Assembly: GCF_003710985.1 (NCBI RefSeq)
Contig: NZ_RHHT01000015.1
Location: forward strand, 186,001-250,000
Origin: Brevibacillus panacihumi
GTDB taxonomy: Bacteria > Bacillota > Bacilli > Brevibacillales > Brevibacillaceae
Direction: 5' to 3'
Length of the DNA stretch: 64,000 bases
Part shown: positions 53,771-61,603 of the stretch, piece by piece
Layout of the letters: each line of letters begins with the position of its first letter
How positions within the stretch are numbered: the first letter of the stretch is position 1
Notes under the pieces: generated by a model
Database searches by the model: none
Told to the model about the DNA's origin: nothing
The model's input: only the letters and a program-made list of their open reading frames with translations
Position numbers and translations under genes: made by a program

Positions 53771-54515
53771 GATCATGGTAACTATTCAGGATTTGCATAA
53801 AAGGTTCGGAGAGAACGAAATTCTAAAGGGGATTGATCTAAGCATCAGCCAGGGAGAAAAAGTTGCCATCATCGGCCCATCTGGATCAGGAAAATCAACG
53901 TTTCTTCGCTGTATCAATTACCTTGAACAGCCTACGTCTGGAACCGTCATGATCGAAGATAAGAAGTTCGCTGAGCCTAATCAAAAGGCCAATGAAAAGC
54001 ATGTGGCTAGCCTGCGCCAGGAAGTCGGGATGGTGTTTCAGAGTTTCAATCTTTACCCGCACAAGACTGCTTTGGAAAATGTGATGGCTGCACTCATCAC
54101 GATCCGCAAGATCCCAAAAGGACAGGCGATCAAAATTGCCGAAACATTTTTGCAAAAGGTAGGTCTAGCCAATCGTAAGGATCATTATCCAAGTCAACTT
54201 TCGGGTGGTCAGCAGCAACGTGTGGCAATTGCTAGAGCTTTGGCGATGGAGCCTAAGGTGATGTTGTTCGACGAAGCCACCTCCGCTCTTGACCCGCAAC
54301 TAGTCGGCGAAGTACTACAGGTCATCAGAGAGCTGGCGAATGAAGGTATGACGATGGTTTTGGTTACCCATGAGATGAAATTTGCCAGGGAAGTAGCGGA
54401 TCGAATCATTTTTATGGATGGCGGAGTGATCGTCGAAGAAGGGGAACCGGATACATTTTTCACCAATCCCAAGCATCCCAGAACGAAAGAATTCTTGCAG
54501 CAAGTCGGCAACTAG
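53763..54515 (+). CDS. Polar amino acid ABC transporter ATP-binding protein
   Basis: A 250-residue HisP/GlnQ-type ATPase: Walker [10 protein letters not shown] (about 39-47), Q-loop [15 protein letters not shown], signature [15 protein letters not shown], Walker [14 protein letters not shown] and the switch VTHEM. It overlaps the permease gene, confirming an operon. A strong terminator follows, closing the sigma-54 unit. Confidence 0.94.
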   Translation: MSKIMVTIQDLHKRFGENEILKGIDLSISQGEKVAIIGPSGSGKSTFLRCINYLEQPTSGTVMIEDKKFAEPNQKANEKHVASLRQEVGMVFQSFNLYPHKTALENVMAALITIRKIPKGQAIKIAETFLQKVGLANRKDHYPSQLSGGQQQRVAIARALAMEPKVMLFDEATSALDPQLVGEVLQVIRELANEGMTMVLVTHEMKFAREVADRIIFMDGGVIVEEGEPDTFFTNPKHPRTKEFLQQVGN

Positions 54516-54537
54516 AGAGGAACGTAGGAACAGGCAA

Positions 54538-54577
54538 AAAGCTTTCACATCCCACCAGAATGTGAAAGCTTTTTTTC
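54538..54577 (+). terminator. Terminator closing the hisD-like/ABC operon
   Basis: AAAGCTTTCACAT (54538-54550) pairs perfectly with ATGTGAAAGCTTT (54560-54572), 13 bp, followed by T8. Confidence 0.95.
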
Positions 54578-54633
54578 ATTCAAAATAGTCGCTCTTGCTT
54601 GTAGTGAGTCGAATTACTGGAATGACAGGCTGG

Positions 54634-55059
54634 TCAGGAGCGCGAATTCCGCATTGCAAAAACGAGCTTGGGACCGTTATCGCCACTCTGGACAAATTGA
54701 AGGTATTCCTTTGTCTCCATGCCATAGAGCGCCAGTTTCCCTTCTGAATTGTAGTGAACACCCCACCCGTACTTTTTCGGAAGCATGGATGCGCGCATGC
54801 ATGGATGTTTTTTTTGAAATAACTCCTGTCGAATCACATCCCCATTAGCTTCAACATCTTCGCTTGGAATTTGCTTATGACGGATATGTACCTCGTAAAT
54901 GAGGTCTTCAATCGTAAAACGATATGGGTTTTGAGTTAAAAGTTGATATTGAAGGAAAGGAATAGATGGCTTCTCGTCGTTTTTATTCGCCGGAATCACT
55001 CCTGCCTGTACTGGACAATCTGGAGATACCATCACGAAAGTATCGATTAAATTACTCAA
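54634..55059 (-). CDS. DUF6157 family protein
   Basis: About 141 residues from TTG 55059 (SNLIDTF start), with GTG 55068 and an upstream TTG near 55116 as alternatives. Conserved features: VSPDCP, LLTQNPYRFTIEDLIYEVH, RQELFQKKHPCMRASMLPKKYGWG and ALYGMETKEY. These match the DUF6157 family as I recall it; function unknown. Monocistronic and divergent from the Hsp20-like gene. Confidence 0.7.
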   Translation of the reverse strand: MSNLIDTFVMVSPDCPVQAGVIPANKNDEKPSIPFLQYQLLTQNPYRFTIEDLIYEVHIRHKQIPSEDVEANGDVIRQELFQKKHPCMRASMLPKKYGWGVHYNSEGKLALYGMETKEYLQFVQSGDNGPKLVFAMRNSRS

Positions 55060-55235
55060 CAATAACACCCGCTTTTTGCAAATGGTAATCGATCTCTTTC
55101 TAGAATAATACGGCAAATAAGGATTTGTCCAATCGAGAACAAACTCTCGTCAGAAAGTTTTATTTCCCGGACAAACGCCTACTGCATACCCTGATAGGGA
55201 GCAAGGACATCCGGACGAGAGGGGAGGTAAGGCAA

Positions 55236-55832
55236 GTGAAAAATTTGCAGGAAACCATGAAACAATTGCAAAAAGCATCCGAGAGCCTGTCTCGATTAAG
55301 CATCGACCAGGAGCAGCCCTGGAAGGCATTGAGCCAGATGAATCAAATATTGGACACCAACTTTTGGGAGAATCTGGTCGTGCTCAGCAAGCACGCCACT
55401 CCGGCGACACAGACAGCGCCCCAGGAAATCGTGACGAAGGTAAAGAAAGCGCGAAAACGAAAAGCGAAGGAGGAACCCGATTCCATTTCCGTAGAAGAAA
55501 CGCCTTTTTTTCCCGTCACAGACATTTTCCAAACGGATCACCTCGTCATCGTCTGCTGCGAGCTGCCCGGATTTGCTCGTGACAGCCTGGAGGTGACACT
55601 GCTTGATCAGCAAGTCCTCGAGCTGAGGGGACGCATTCGCGAACACGTCTACACGCCGTCCCGGGTACAGAGCGAGCGAACAGCGGGTTCCTTTTGCCGC
55701 AAGATAACGCTGCCGGTGACGGTCAGCTCCAAAGGGATGAAGGCGCAGTATCAGGACGGACTGCTCGAATTGTACCTGGTCCGCGACCAAAACCTTCGGG
55801 AGCGGAAAACGACCTTTCGCGCCAAATTGTAA
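55236..55832 (+). CDS. Hsp20/alpha-crystallin-like spore protein (CotM/GerT type)
   Basis: A 198-residue protein with an N-terminal helical region, a basic KKARKRKAK stretch (about 70-78) and an alpha-crystallin domain (about 85-190: FPVTDIFQTDHLVIVCCELPGF, then GRIREHV, RKITLPVTVSSKGMKAQYQDGLLEL). GTG 55236 is chosen because GGGGAGGT lies eight bases upstream; TTG 55125 has almost no spacing to its AAGGA. Hsp20-like coat proteins CotM and GerT are found in Bacillus spores; the neighbouring gerP operon supports a coat role. Confidence 0.75.
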   Translation: MKNLQETMKQLQKASESLSRLSIDQEQPWKALSQMNQILDTNFWENLVVLSKHATPATQTAPQEIVTKVKKARKRKAKEEPDSISVEETPFFPVTDIFQTDHLVIVCCELPGFARDSLEVTLLDQQVLELRGRIREHVYTPSRVQSERTAGSFCRKITLPVTVSSKGMKAQYQDGLLELYLVRDQNLRERKTTFRAKL

Positions 55833-55890
55833 GAGGAGGAAAGAGGCCTTCTCTTTTCTTTTTTCATGTTTCGGGCTTGTCCAGACGTCT

Positions 55891-55923
55891 AGTGGCACAG
55901 TGCCCTGCTGCCCGGCACTGTGC
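55891..55923. terminator. Hairpin between the Hsp20-like gene and gerPF
   Basis: GCACAGTGCC (55895-55904) pairs perfectly with GGCACTGTGC (55914-55923), a 10-bp G+C-rich stem touching the gerPF stop. No T tract follows on either strand, so it may stabilise the gerP mRNA 3' end or terminate weakly. Confidence 0.55.
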
Positions 55924-55924
55924 A

Positions 55925-56140
55925 TTAGATATTCCCCGCGATAGGCTGGTCTACGGCGCTAGTATCCAACGTATTCGTAGCACTGGCTCCATTGACCGTG
56001 TTGACAATGTTTCCTGTATTACTCCCGCCAGAACCAGAGTAGTTTTTGGTCGCACTTTTCGGGGAGATATTGAGGGTATCTCCAAAATTGACGGTTCCCT
56101 CGTTGCTGTTAATATTCACTGCGCCTATGATCGAAGGCAA
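55925..56140 (-). CDS. gerPF: Spore germination protein GerPF
   Basis: A 71-residue protein: MPSIIGAVNINSNEGTVNFG start, then Asn/Ser/Gly-rich repeats. GerP proteins sit in the inner spore coat and let nutrients reach germinant receptors. Shares the start motif with GerPA, its paralogue at the other end of the operon. Last gene of a six-gene minus-strand operon. Confidence 0.95.
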   Translation of the reverse strand: MPSIIGAVNINSNEGTVNFGDTLNISPKSATKNYSGSGGSNTGNIVNTVNGASATNTLDTSAVDQPIAGNI

Positions 56141-56177
56141 AGATCAACCCCTCCCTTCACCCTCGTACACCTGTAGA

Positions 56178-56552
56178 TCAAGGCTTCTCTCGCAACAAGT
56201 GCCGAATGTTTTTCACACGGGTATCGAGTGTGAGACAATCATTGGAACCAATCTGCAGGACAGCGGAAGCGGCCAGAATAGAGGCACTGATACGGTGGAC
56301 TCGGATGGTGTTATCTTCCTGGCATGTGGTGATGTCAAACGGCTCGGGCGGTTCTGGCAAGGGCCGGGGAAGAGAGAAGAGAGGATAGGCTGCAAAAGGG
56401 AACTCATGCTGATAGTAGATGGCAGGTTCGCGCTGAACAGCAAGGACATAGGAGGCAGCCTCCACCGTGCGGGAATCCCCTATCTCCAACACGGAGGTCT
56501 GGTCGATACTGATGATCGTTAACGATTCTACTTTTGAAGTTCGCCCGGACAT
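56178..56552 (-). CDS. gerPE: Spore germination protein GerPE
   Basis: A 124-residue protein with SKVESLTIISIDQTSVLEIGDS near the start and VHRISASILAASAVLQIGSND near the end, the repeated I-G-D/S-N motif of the family. Fifth gene in the gerP operon; role in spore-coat permeability to germinants. Confidence 0.92.
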   Translation of the reverse strand: MSGRTSKVESLTIISIDQTSVLEIGDSRTVEAASYVLAVQREPAIYYQHEFPFAAYPLFSLPRPLPEPPEPFDITTCQEDNTIRVHRISASILAASAVLQIGSNDCLTLDTRVKNIRHLLREKP

Positions 56553-56569
56553 CTTTGGACCTGCCCCCT

Positions 56570-56764
56570 CTATTCGGATGCGGATGGTTCGGAAGAGATG
56601 GGGGCAAGGGTCACGCCTACGATCAAGTCCTCGGGAGGAACTTCAATTGCACTGAACAGATAGACCTCACGCGTATCGCCGATCATCACCATGGCAGATG
56701 TCGCTAAGTTAATCGTATTTAGACTTCCGACACACATCTTGCCGTTCGTTACCTCATAGCGCAT
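56570..56764 (-). CDS. gerPD: Spore germination protein GerPD
   Basis: A 64-residue protein starting at ATG 56764 (MRYEVTNGKMCVGSL); the longer in-frame extension overlaps gerPC and lacks family similarity. Contains SAMVMIGDTREVYLFSA and PPEDLIVG. The start overlaps the end of gerPC, so translation is probably coupled. Confidence 0.9.
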   Translation of the reverse strand: MRYEVTNGKMCVGSLNTINLATSAMVMIGDTREVYLFSAIEVPPEDLIVGVTLAPISSEPSASE

Positions 56765-57383
56765 GACTGCTGTCTCCCTCCATCTGTCGTGGCAAATGCT
56801 GAATAAAGGAAACACAAGTATTTTCAATATCACGTTTTACTTTTTGGACAACTTTTTCCACCCACGCGTCTATTTGCTCAGGTTCCAATTCATCAGTGTC
56901 CAGTTGCCCCAGATAGTACCGAATACGAGGGTCGATCTGTTTTTTGATGTCTTCCAGTATAAATTTGCGATAGGCCGGATCTAAGGGATACCCACACTCC
57001 TCTTCAATCCGCTGGAGAAGCTTATAGGCGTCCTTATCCAGAAAGCGGTAGACGGCTTTTTGAACACGCTCGAACAATGGCTGGCCCGTTTCTTCTTGTT
57101 GCTGGCCTTCTTGCCCTGATCCGATGGACATATCGCCAATCGCTGAATCATTGCCTTTTGGATTCAACCCGATGTTTAAGGTCCCCTCCAATTTTTCTAC
57201 TTTCAACAAATCGAAATGATATTCGTTTTTGATCACATTTGGCACTTGTTTTTCTTTCCACTCACTCATGCCCTGATGCAGTTGATCAAGTTGCTGCTGC
57301 ATGCTTTCCAGCCTCTTGCTTTGGGCCAGCAGGAAATCGCTCATTTGTTGAAAGTACTGCATCAGTTCTTGATTTGGATACAT
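56754..57383 (-). CDS. gerPC: Spore germination protein GerPC
   Basis: A 209-residue protein with an N-terminal coiled coil (about 5-45: QYFQQMSDFLLAQSKRLESM), a linker with VIKNEYHFDLLKVEKLEGTL, and a C-terminal helical domain. It is the largest GerP protein. ATG 57383 follows AAGGATGATC. Third gene of the operon. Confidence 0.92.
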   Translation of the reverse strand: MYPNQELMQYFQQMSDFLLAQSKRLESMQQQLDQLHQGMSEWKEKQVPNVIKNEYHFDLLKVEKLEGTLNIGLNPKGNDSAIGDMSIGSGQEGQQQEETGQPLFERVQKAVYRFLDKDAYKLLQRIEEECGYPLDPAYRKFILEDIKKQIDPRIRYYLGQLDTDELEPEQIDAWVEKVVQKVKRDIENTCVSFIQHLPRQMEGDSSHAL

Positions 57384-57425
57384 GACGATCATCCTTCTTT
57401 TCCAAACTGCCAGCAGGTCAGGCTG

Positions 57426-57650
57426 CTAGCTGGGGTCTACCAGAGGAACACGGGGAACGAACTCCTCTGTAGGAGATTGCTCCGGCTGGAAGGTGGTTGG
57501 AGGGGCAGGTTCTGTAAATCCGCCCGTATTGTAAAGCTGGGCAGACGGCTTGATCATGCCTGAGCTGCCGATTTGACAGACAGAAGAGTTGGTCAAACTG
57601 TTTATGTTGAAACGGTGAATGACAATATGCTGGGTCACAAAAAAATTCAT
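57426..57650 (-). CDS. gerPB: Spore germination protein GerPB
   Basis: A 74-residue protein: NFFVTQHIVIHRFNINSLTN then SSVCQIGSSGMIKPSAQLYN and a Pro/Glu-rich tail, as in GerPB. Its start overlaps the end of gerPA by four bases. Confidence 0.92.
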   Translation of the reverse strand: MNFFVTQHIVIHRFNINSLTNSSVCQIGSSGMIKPSAQLYNTGGFTEPAPPTTFQPEQSPTEEFVPRVPLVDPS

Positions 57651-57898
57651 CGCTGATCCCGTTCCTTGGCCGCTGCCTCCAGGATTTCTTCTACAAAGAC
57701 GGGAATGGCGGCGTTCCCGGAATCATTCACGTAGATGTTCGAACGGGGAATATGGAAGTACAGATTCGTCCCGGAATTGAAAGACCCGCCGCCCGTAAAG
57801 GTCTGGACATAGCTGATCGGCATAATGTTGCGCACATCACCGGCGTTGAAGACGCCAGACATACTGTTCACATTGATAACCCCTACAATCGCTGGCAT
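57647..57898 (-). CDS. gerPA: Spore germination protein GerPA
   Basis: An 83-residue protein starting MPAIVGVINVNSMSGVFNAG, like GerPF, with FTGGGSFNSGTNL and an acidic C-terminus. ATG 57898 follows GAAGGGTGTGTC. First gene of the operon, with a sigma-K-like promoter 35-60 bases upstream. Confidence 0.95.
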   Translation of the reverse strand: MPAIVGVINVNSMSGVFNAGDVRNIMPISYVQTFTGGGSFNSGTNLYFHIPRSNIYVNDSGNAAIPVFVEEILEAAAKERDQR

Positions 57899-57932
57899 CT
57901 CAGACACACCCTTCGTTCAGAAAATCCTTTTG

Positions 57933-57959
57933 TATTCTATGTGGAAACCAACTGGGTGT
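57933..57959 (-). promoter_or_regulatory. Putative sigma-K promoter of gerP
   Basis: On the minus strand AC, 16 bases, then CATAGAATA (57933-57941) fits the sigma-K consensus AC-N16/17-CATAnnnTA. B. subtilis gerP is transcribed late in the mother cell by sigma-K. Confidence 0.7.
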
Positions 57960-57977
57960 TCATACCTGTTTTTAGCG

Positions 57978-58005
57978 ACCGCTCTATGCACAAGGGCATA
58001 GAGTA
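57978..58005 (+). promoter_or_regulatory. Putative sigma-K promoter of the divergent GerPD-like gene
   Basis: AC (57978-57979), 17 bases, then CATAGAGTA (57997-58005) fits the same sigma-K consensus on the plus strand. The CTCTATGC/GCATAGAG hairpin (57982-58003) overlaps it and may bind a regulator such as GerE. Confidence 0.65.
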
Positions 58006-58057
58006 AAGAAGCTTCCACGTTTTTGCTTAAGGAAGGGAAAAAAGGAGGACAGCGCAA

Positions 58058-58261
58058 ATGAGTCTAACGATCAAAATAAACAACAAATGCCTGAAAGTAG
58101 ACGAGGTTGAAGTGACCAGCATCGCCCAATCGTCTCTACTGCTGATCGGCGATGCCGAGGTGATCGATTGCCAGACTGTATTCGACACTCCGAGGGATTC
58201 GCTTATCATAAGCAAGCAAGTGCCGCTCCAACCGTATTTGCAAGAAAACGGGGGTGAGTAA
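58058..58261 (+). CDS. Small GerPD-like protein, divergent from gerP
   Basis: A 67-residue protein: KCLKVDEVEVTSIAQSSLLLIGDAEVIDC then FDTPRDSLI. The S-x-LLLIGD-x-E and P-x-DSLI pattern mirrors GerPD (SAMVMIGDTREV, PPEDLIVG), so it looks like a distant GerPD or GerPE relative. Not part of the standard six-gene operon. The ATG follows AAAGGAGGACAGC. Divergent with its own sigma-K-like promoter, so likely a spore-coat protein. Confidence 0.65.
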   Translation: MSLTIKINNKCLKVDEVEVTSIAQSSLLLIGDAEVIDCQTVFDTPRDSLIISKQVPLQPYLQENGGE

Positions 58262-58351
58262 AGGAGCCTTCGGCAAGGGAGCGAATGGGCTATTTCTGTC
58301 CCCGGCATTGGTATATAATAGATTGTGCAAGACGCATCGATAGAACCACAG

Positions 58352-58382
58352 ACTCTAGCGCCATCACCGCTAGAGTTTTTTT
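58352..58382 (+). terminator. Terminator upstream of topB
   Basis: ACTCTAGCG (58352-58360) pairs perfectly with CGCTAGAGT (58368-58376), then T7. It ends the GerPD-like transcript 40 bases before topB. Confidence 0.9.
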
Positions 58383-58421
58383 GCCGGGCAAGCCCGTTTT
58401 TCACGAAGGAGAGAAGACGTT

Positions 58422-60659
58422 TTGAAAACACTCATCATTGCGGAAAAACCCGATATGGGACGAAACATCGCAGCCGCAATCGAGCCGAAAGCCAAGAACT
58501 TCCGGACTTATCTGGAAGGCGACCGCTACATTATTACCTGGGCGATCGGTCATTTGGTGGAATTGGCAGAACCGGATGCCTATGATGAAAAATACAAAAA
58601 ATGGAATATAAACGACCTGCCGATTATTCCCGATACGTTCAAGCTGGTCCCGAATCGCAAAACCAGGGATCAATTGAAGGTGATCGCTCAATTGGCGAAG
58701 CGAAGCAATCTTCTCATCAACTCCTGTGACGCCGGGAGAGAAGGGCAGCATATCTTTTCGCTGATCCAACGCCATCTGAAGCTGAGACAGCCGGTCAAAA
58801 GGCTCTGGATCTCTGACCTGACGCCTGAGACCATCCGCAGAGGGTTTGCCGAACTAAAAGACGGAGCGGAGTTTGAAAACCTGACAAAGGCGGCTCGAGC
58901 CCGCAGCGAAGCGGATTGGCTGATCGGGATGAACGGTTCGCGTGCTTTTACCACCAAGCACAATGTACTCATCTCCGTCGGAAGGGTGCAAACTCCTGTA
59001 CTCGCGTTGGTTTATGATCGGCAGAAACAGATAGAAGCGTTCTCCTCGCTGAAGTATTTTGACGTGGAGGGTCATTTTGCGCAAAGTGAAACCAGCTACA
59101 AAGGCATCTGGCAAGGAGAGCGGATCACCGACCAGAAAAAAGCCGAGCAGCTTGCACAGAAAATTAGGGGCAAGCAGGGGCGTATCGCGTCTTACGAAGT
59201 GAAGGACACCAAGGAATTTCCGTTCCGGCTCTACGATTTGACCTTGCTGCAGCGCGAGGCGAACAGCAGATACGGGTTCTCAGCCAAAAAAACGCTGGAT
59301 CTCGCGCAAGCGCTCTATGAGAAGCACAAGGTGATCTCATACCCGCGGACGAATTCCAACTACGTGACGGAGCAGAACATTCCCGAGATGCATAAAGCGC
59401 TGCAAGCCCTGCAAGGCACAGCCTACGACGAATTCGTGCGCGGCGCAGACCGCAGTCTGGTCCACAAAGGAAACCGCTTTGTCTGCAACCCGGCGAAGGT
59501 CGAGGATCACCACGCGATTTTGCCAACCAATCGCAAGGCGAAGGGACTATCTGCAGACGAGCAAAAGCTCTACGATTTGATCGTCCGCCGTTTCCTGTCC
59601 CAGTTTTACCCCGCAGCGGAGTACAAGCTGCATACGGTCATGACCGAGGTGGAAAAGGAAAGATTCAAGACGACGGTAAAAGAGCTGCGCAAAATCGGCT
59701 GGAAGGCGATCTACGCCGATCAGAAGAAGGAAAAGACGCGAGGAGCACGAAATGCAAACAAGGAGGATGAAGAAAAAGAAGAAATCGAGGTGAGCGAGCC
59801 CTTCACTCTGAATCGTGATGAAGCGGTGCATTGCGCCGATGCGCTCGTCAAAGAAAAGGAAACACAGCCTCCCAAGCATTTTACGGAAGGAACCTTGCTG
59901 AAAGCCATGGAGAGCGCCGGGAAGCAGATCGAGGACGAGGAACTGCGCGATGCGATGAAGGAATCCGGCTTGGGAACTCCGGCGACCCGCGCAGCGACCA
60001 TCGAGCGTCTGAAAAAGGTGGGGTACATCGAGATGCAGGGCAAGAAAATCCTGCTTACCCAAAAGGGGCGCACCGTCATCGAGCTGATTCGCGGAGCGGG
60101 AGTGGAGCTTTTGACCTCACCTGAGATGACCGGACATTGGGAGCGCAGGCTGAATGAAATCTCCAAGGGGACAGCTTCCGATGATCGCTTCATGGAGAAT
60201 GTGAAGAAATTCGCGACCATGATCGTAGACAAGGTCCGATTGCAGGCTCGTGCCGACAAGGCCTCGTTCGAGAGCGCGGAAGGGCCAGCCAAGACACTGG
60301 GGCGGGAAAAAAGCCCGGCAAAAGCAGCGAGAGCCAAGACCACAGCGAAAAAATCATCGGCTGCACGAGCAGCTGCTTCTACAGCTACAAGCGTGATTGC
60401 CGGATGTCCGCGTCCAGGCTGCAGCGGTTCCATTTTCATGGGAAGAAAAGGCTATGGCTGCTCCAATTACAGTGTCGGCTGTTCCTTTGTCATCTGGAAA
60501 GAGAACCACGGCCGAATGCTGACGGATTCCCAGGTCAAAGCGTTGATCGAAAAGGGCAAGACAGGGAAAATGAAGCTGGTACGTGCGGATGGGACCCCAG
60601 CGGAAGGACGGCTGATCCTGCAAAACAAGGAAACGGGTGAACTGGCCATCCAACCGTGA
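58422..60659 (+). CDS. topB: DNA topoisomerase III
   Basis: A 745-residue type IA topoisomerase. N-terminal TOPRIM (IIAEKPDMGRNIAAAIEP, then DAGREGQHIF), the active-site Tyr307 in SYPRTNSNYV, and a C-terminal zinc-ribbon-like segment CPRPGCSGSIFMGRKGYGC with GCSFVIW, here with reduced cysteines. A basic Lys/Ala-rich linker (about 620-660) precedes it. TTG 58422 follows GAAGGAGAG. It decatenates and relaxes DNA, with roles in recombination and replication ends. Confidence 0.95.
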   Translation: MKTLIIAEKPDMGRNIAAAIEPKAKNFRTYLEGDRYIITWAIGHLVELAEPDAYDEKYKKWNINDLPIIPDTFKLVPNRKTRDQLKVIAQLAKRSNLLINSCDAGREGQHIFSLIQRHLKLRQPVKRLWISDLTPETIRRGFAELKDGAEFENLTKAARARSEADWLIGMNGSRAFTTKHNVLISVGRVQTPVLALVYDRQKQIEAFSSLKYFDVEGHFAQSETSYKGIWQGERITDQKKAEQLAQKIRGKQGRIASYEVKDTKEFPFRLYDLTLLQREANSRYGFSAKKTLDLAQALYEKHKVISYPRTNSNYVTEQNIPEMHKALQALQGTAYDEFVRGADRSLVHKGNRFVCNPAKVEDHHAILPTNRKAKGLSADEQKLYDLIVRRFLSQFYPAAEYKLHTVMTEVEKERFKTTVKELRKIGWKAIYADQKKEKTRGARNANKEDEEKEEIEVSEPFTLNRDEAVHCADALVKEKETQPPKHFTEGTLLKAMESAGKQIEDEELRDAMKESGLGTPATRAATIERLKKVGYIEMQGKKILLTQKGRTVIELIRGAGVELLTSPEMTGHWERRLNEISKGTASDDRFMENVKKFATMIVDKVRLQARADKASFESAEGPAKTLGREKSPAKAARAKTTAKKSSAARAAASTATSVIAGCPRPGCSGSIFMGRKGYGCSNYSVGCSFVIWKENHGRMLTDSQVKALIEKGKTGKMKLVRADGTPAEGRLILQNKETGELAIQP

Positions 60660-60678
60660 AAAACTCTGTGAGGATTCA

Positions 60679-60704
60679 TGAAACTTCTGATTCCCTTTCA
60701 CGTA
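60679..60704 (+). promoter_or_regulatory. ECF sigma-W-type promoter of pspA
   Basis: TGAAAC (60679-60684), exactly 16 bases, CGTA (60701-60704): a perfect match to the B. subtilis sigma-W consensus. pspA of B. subtilis is a sigma-W target, so function and promoter agree. Confidence 0.85.
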
Positions 60705-60717
60705 GATACTTAGTAAT

Positions 60718-60820
60718 AAAACGGTTAAACCGTTTTGTTCGACCGCAAGCGGTCGGATTCACTCTTACGAAAAACGACAAGACGTTTTTCACTGAAAAGT
60801 GCGGCACATCGTCGCTTTTC
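60718..60820 (+). other. Tandem hairpins in the pspA leader
   Basis: Four consecutive inverted repeats lie between the promoter and pspA: AAAACGGTT/AACCGTTTT (60718-60736), CGACCG/CGGTCG (60740-60755), GAAAAACG/CGTTTTTC (60769-60790) and GAAAAG/CTTTTC (60794-60820). Each is short and perfect; together they fill most of a roughly 138-base untranslated leader. Confidence 0.7.
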
Positions 60821-60848
60821 TATAAAATGTTCCAAGGAGGAAAAATCC

Positions 60849-61514
60849 ATGTCCATTTTTAAAAGACTACGCGATTTGACCATGTCCAATCTGAATGCGT
60901 TGATTGAAAAAGCCGAAGATCCAATCAAGCTGACTGATCAGTACCTGCGCGATATGCAGGATGACCTGGAAGAAGCGGAAAAAGCGGTTGCCGCCCAAAT
61001 CGCACTGGAAAAGAAATTCAAGGTCCTGTATGAAGAGCAGGAAGCATTGGCGAAAAAACGCGAGGAGCAGGCACATGTGGCTGCCCAAGCGAAAAACATC
61101 GACCTGGCTCGCCGCGCTTTGGAAGAAAAGAAAGCAGCCGAGCAAAAAGTGGCCGAGTACAAGGCTGGCTACGAAAAGAACAAGCTGGCAGCCGACAATC
61201 TGCGTGATCAGTTGGCAGAAATGAAAAAGCAGATTACCGAACTGAAAAACAAACGCGAAACCCTGGTTGCGCGCGTCAATGCGGCAAAAGCGCAAAAAAC
61301 CATCAATCAAGCGATGTCTGGTCTTGGAAACAGCTCGGCGATGTCCGGACTGAAACGCATGGAAGAGAAGGCGTTGCAGATGGAAGCGGAAGCCGAGGCG
61401 AGTGGAGAACTCTACAAAAAAGAGACCTCCCTGGACGAAGAGATCGCCAAGCTGAACAAAGACCAGCAGGTAGAAGACGAGTTGGCAGCCTTAATGAAAA
61501 AATACGAGGGGTAA
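60849..61514 (+). CDS. pspA: Phage-shock protein A (PspA/IM30/Vipp1 family)
   Basis: A 221-residue, almost entirely alpha-helical coiled-coil protein. SIFKRLRDLTMSNLNALIEK is the amphipathic membrane-binding helix, and LTDQYLRDMQDDLEEAEKAV opens the long hairpin. ESCRT-III-like PspA forms scaffolds that protect membranes under stress. ATG 60849 follows AAGGAGGAAAA; ATG 60735 would extend into the hairpin leader. It ends in a terminator, with three envelope genes downstream. Confidence 0.95.
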   Translation: MSIFKRLRDLTMSNLNALIEKAEDPIKLTDQYLRDMQDDLEEAEKAVAAQIALEKKFKVLYEEQEALAKKREEQAHVAAQAKNIDLARRALEEKKAAEQKVAEYKAGYEKNKLAADNLRDQLAEMKKQITELKNKRETLVARVNAAKAQKTINQAMSGLGNSSAMSGLKRMEEKALQMEAEAEASGELYKKETSLDEEIAKLNKDQQVEDELAALMKKYEG

Positions 61515-61540
61515 ACCGCTGATGCGGTTCCCCTTTTTTT
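61508..61540 (+). terminator. Terminator overlapping the pspA stop
   Basis: GGGG-TA-AACCGC (61508-61519) pairs with GCGGTT-CCCC (61524-61533), then T7. The stop codon is within the left arm. It would let pspA be expressed above the downstream genes. Confidence 0.88.
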
Positions 61541-61603
61541 CGGCCTTGCCGACTCGGGCAAGCGGGCGATGAATAATCAATTGAATCGTACGAGGTGAGG
61601 AGC

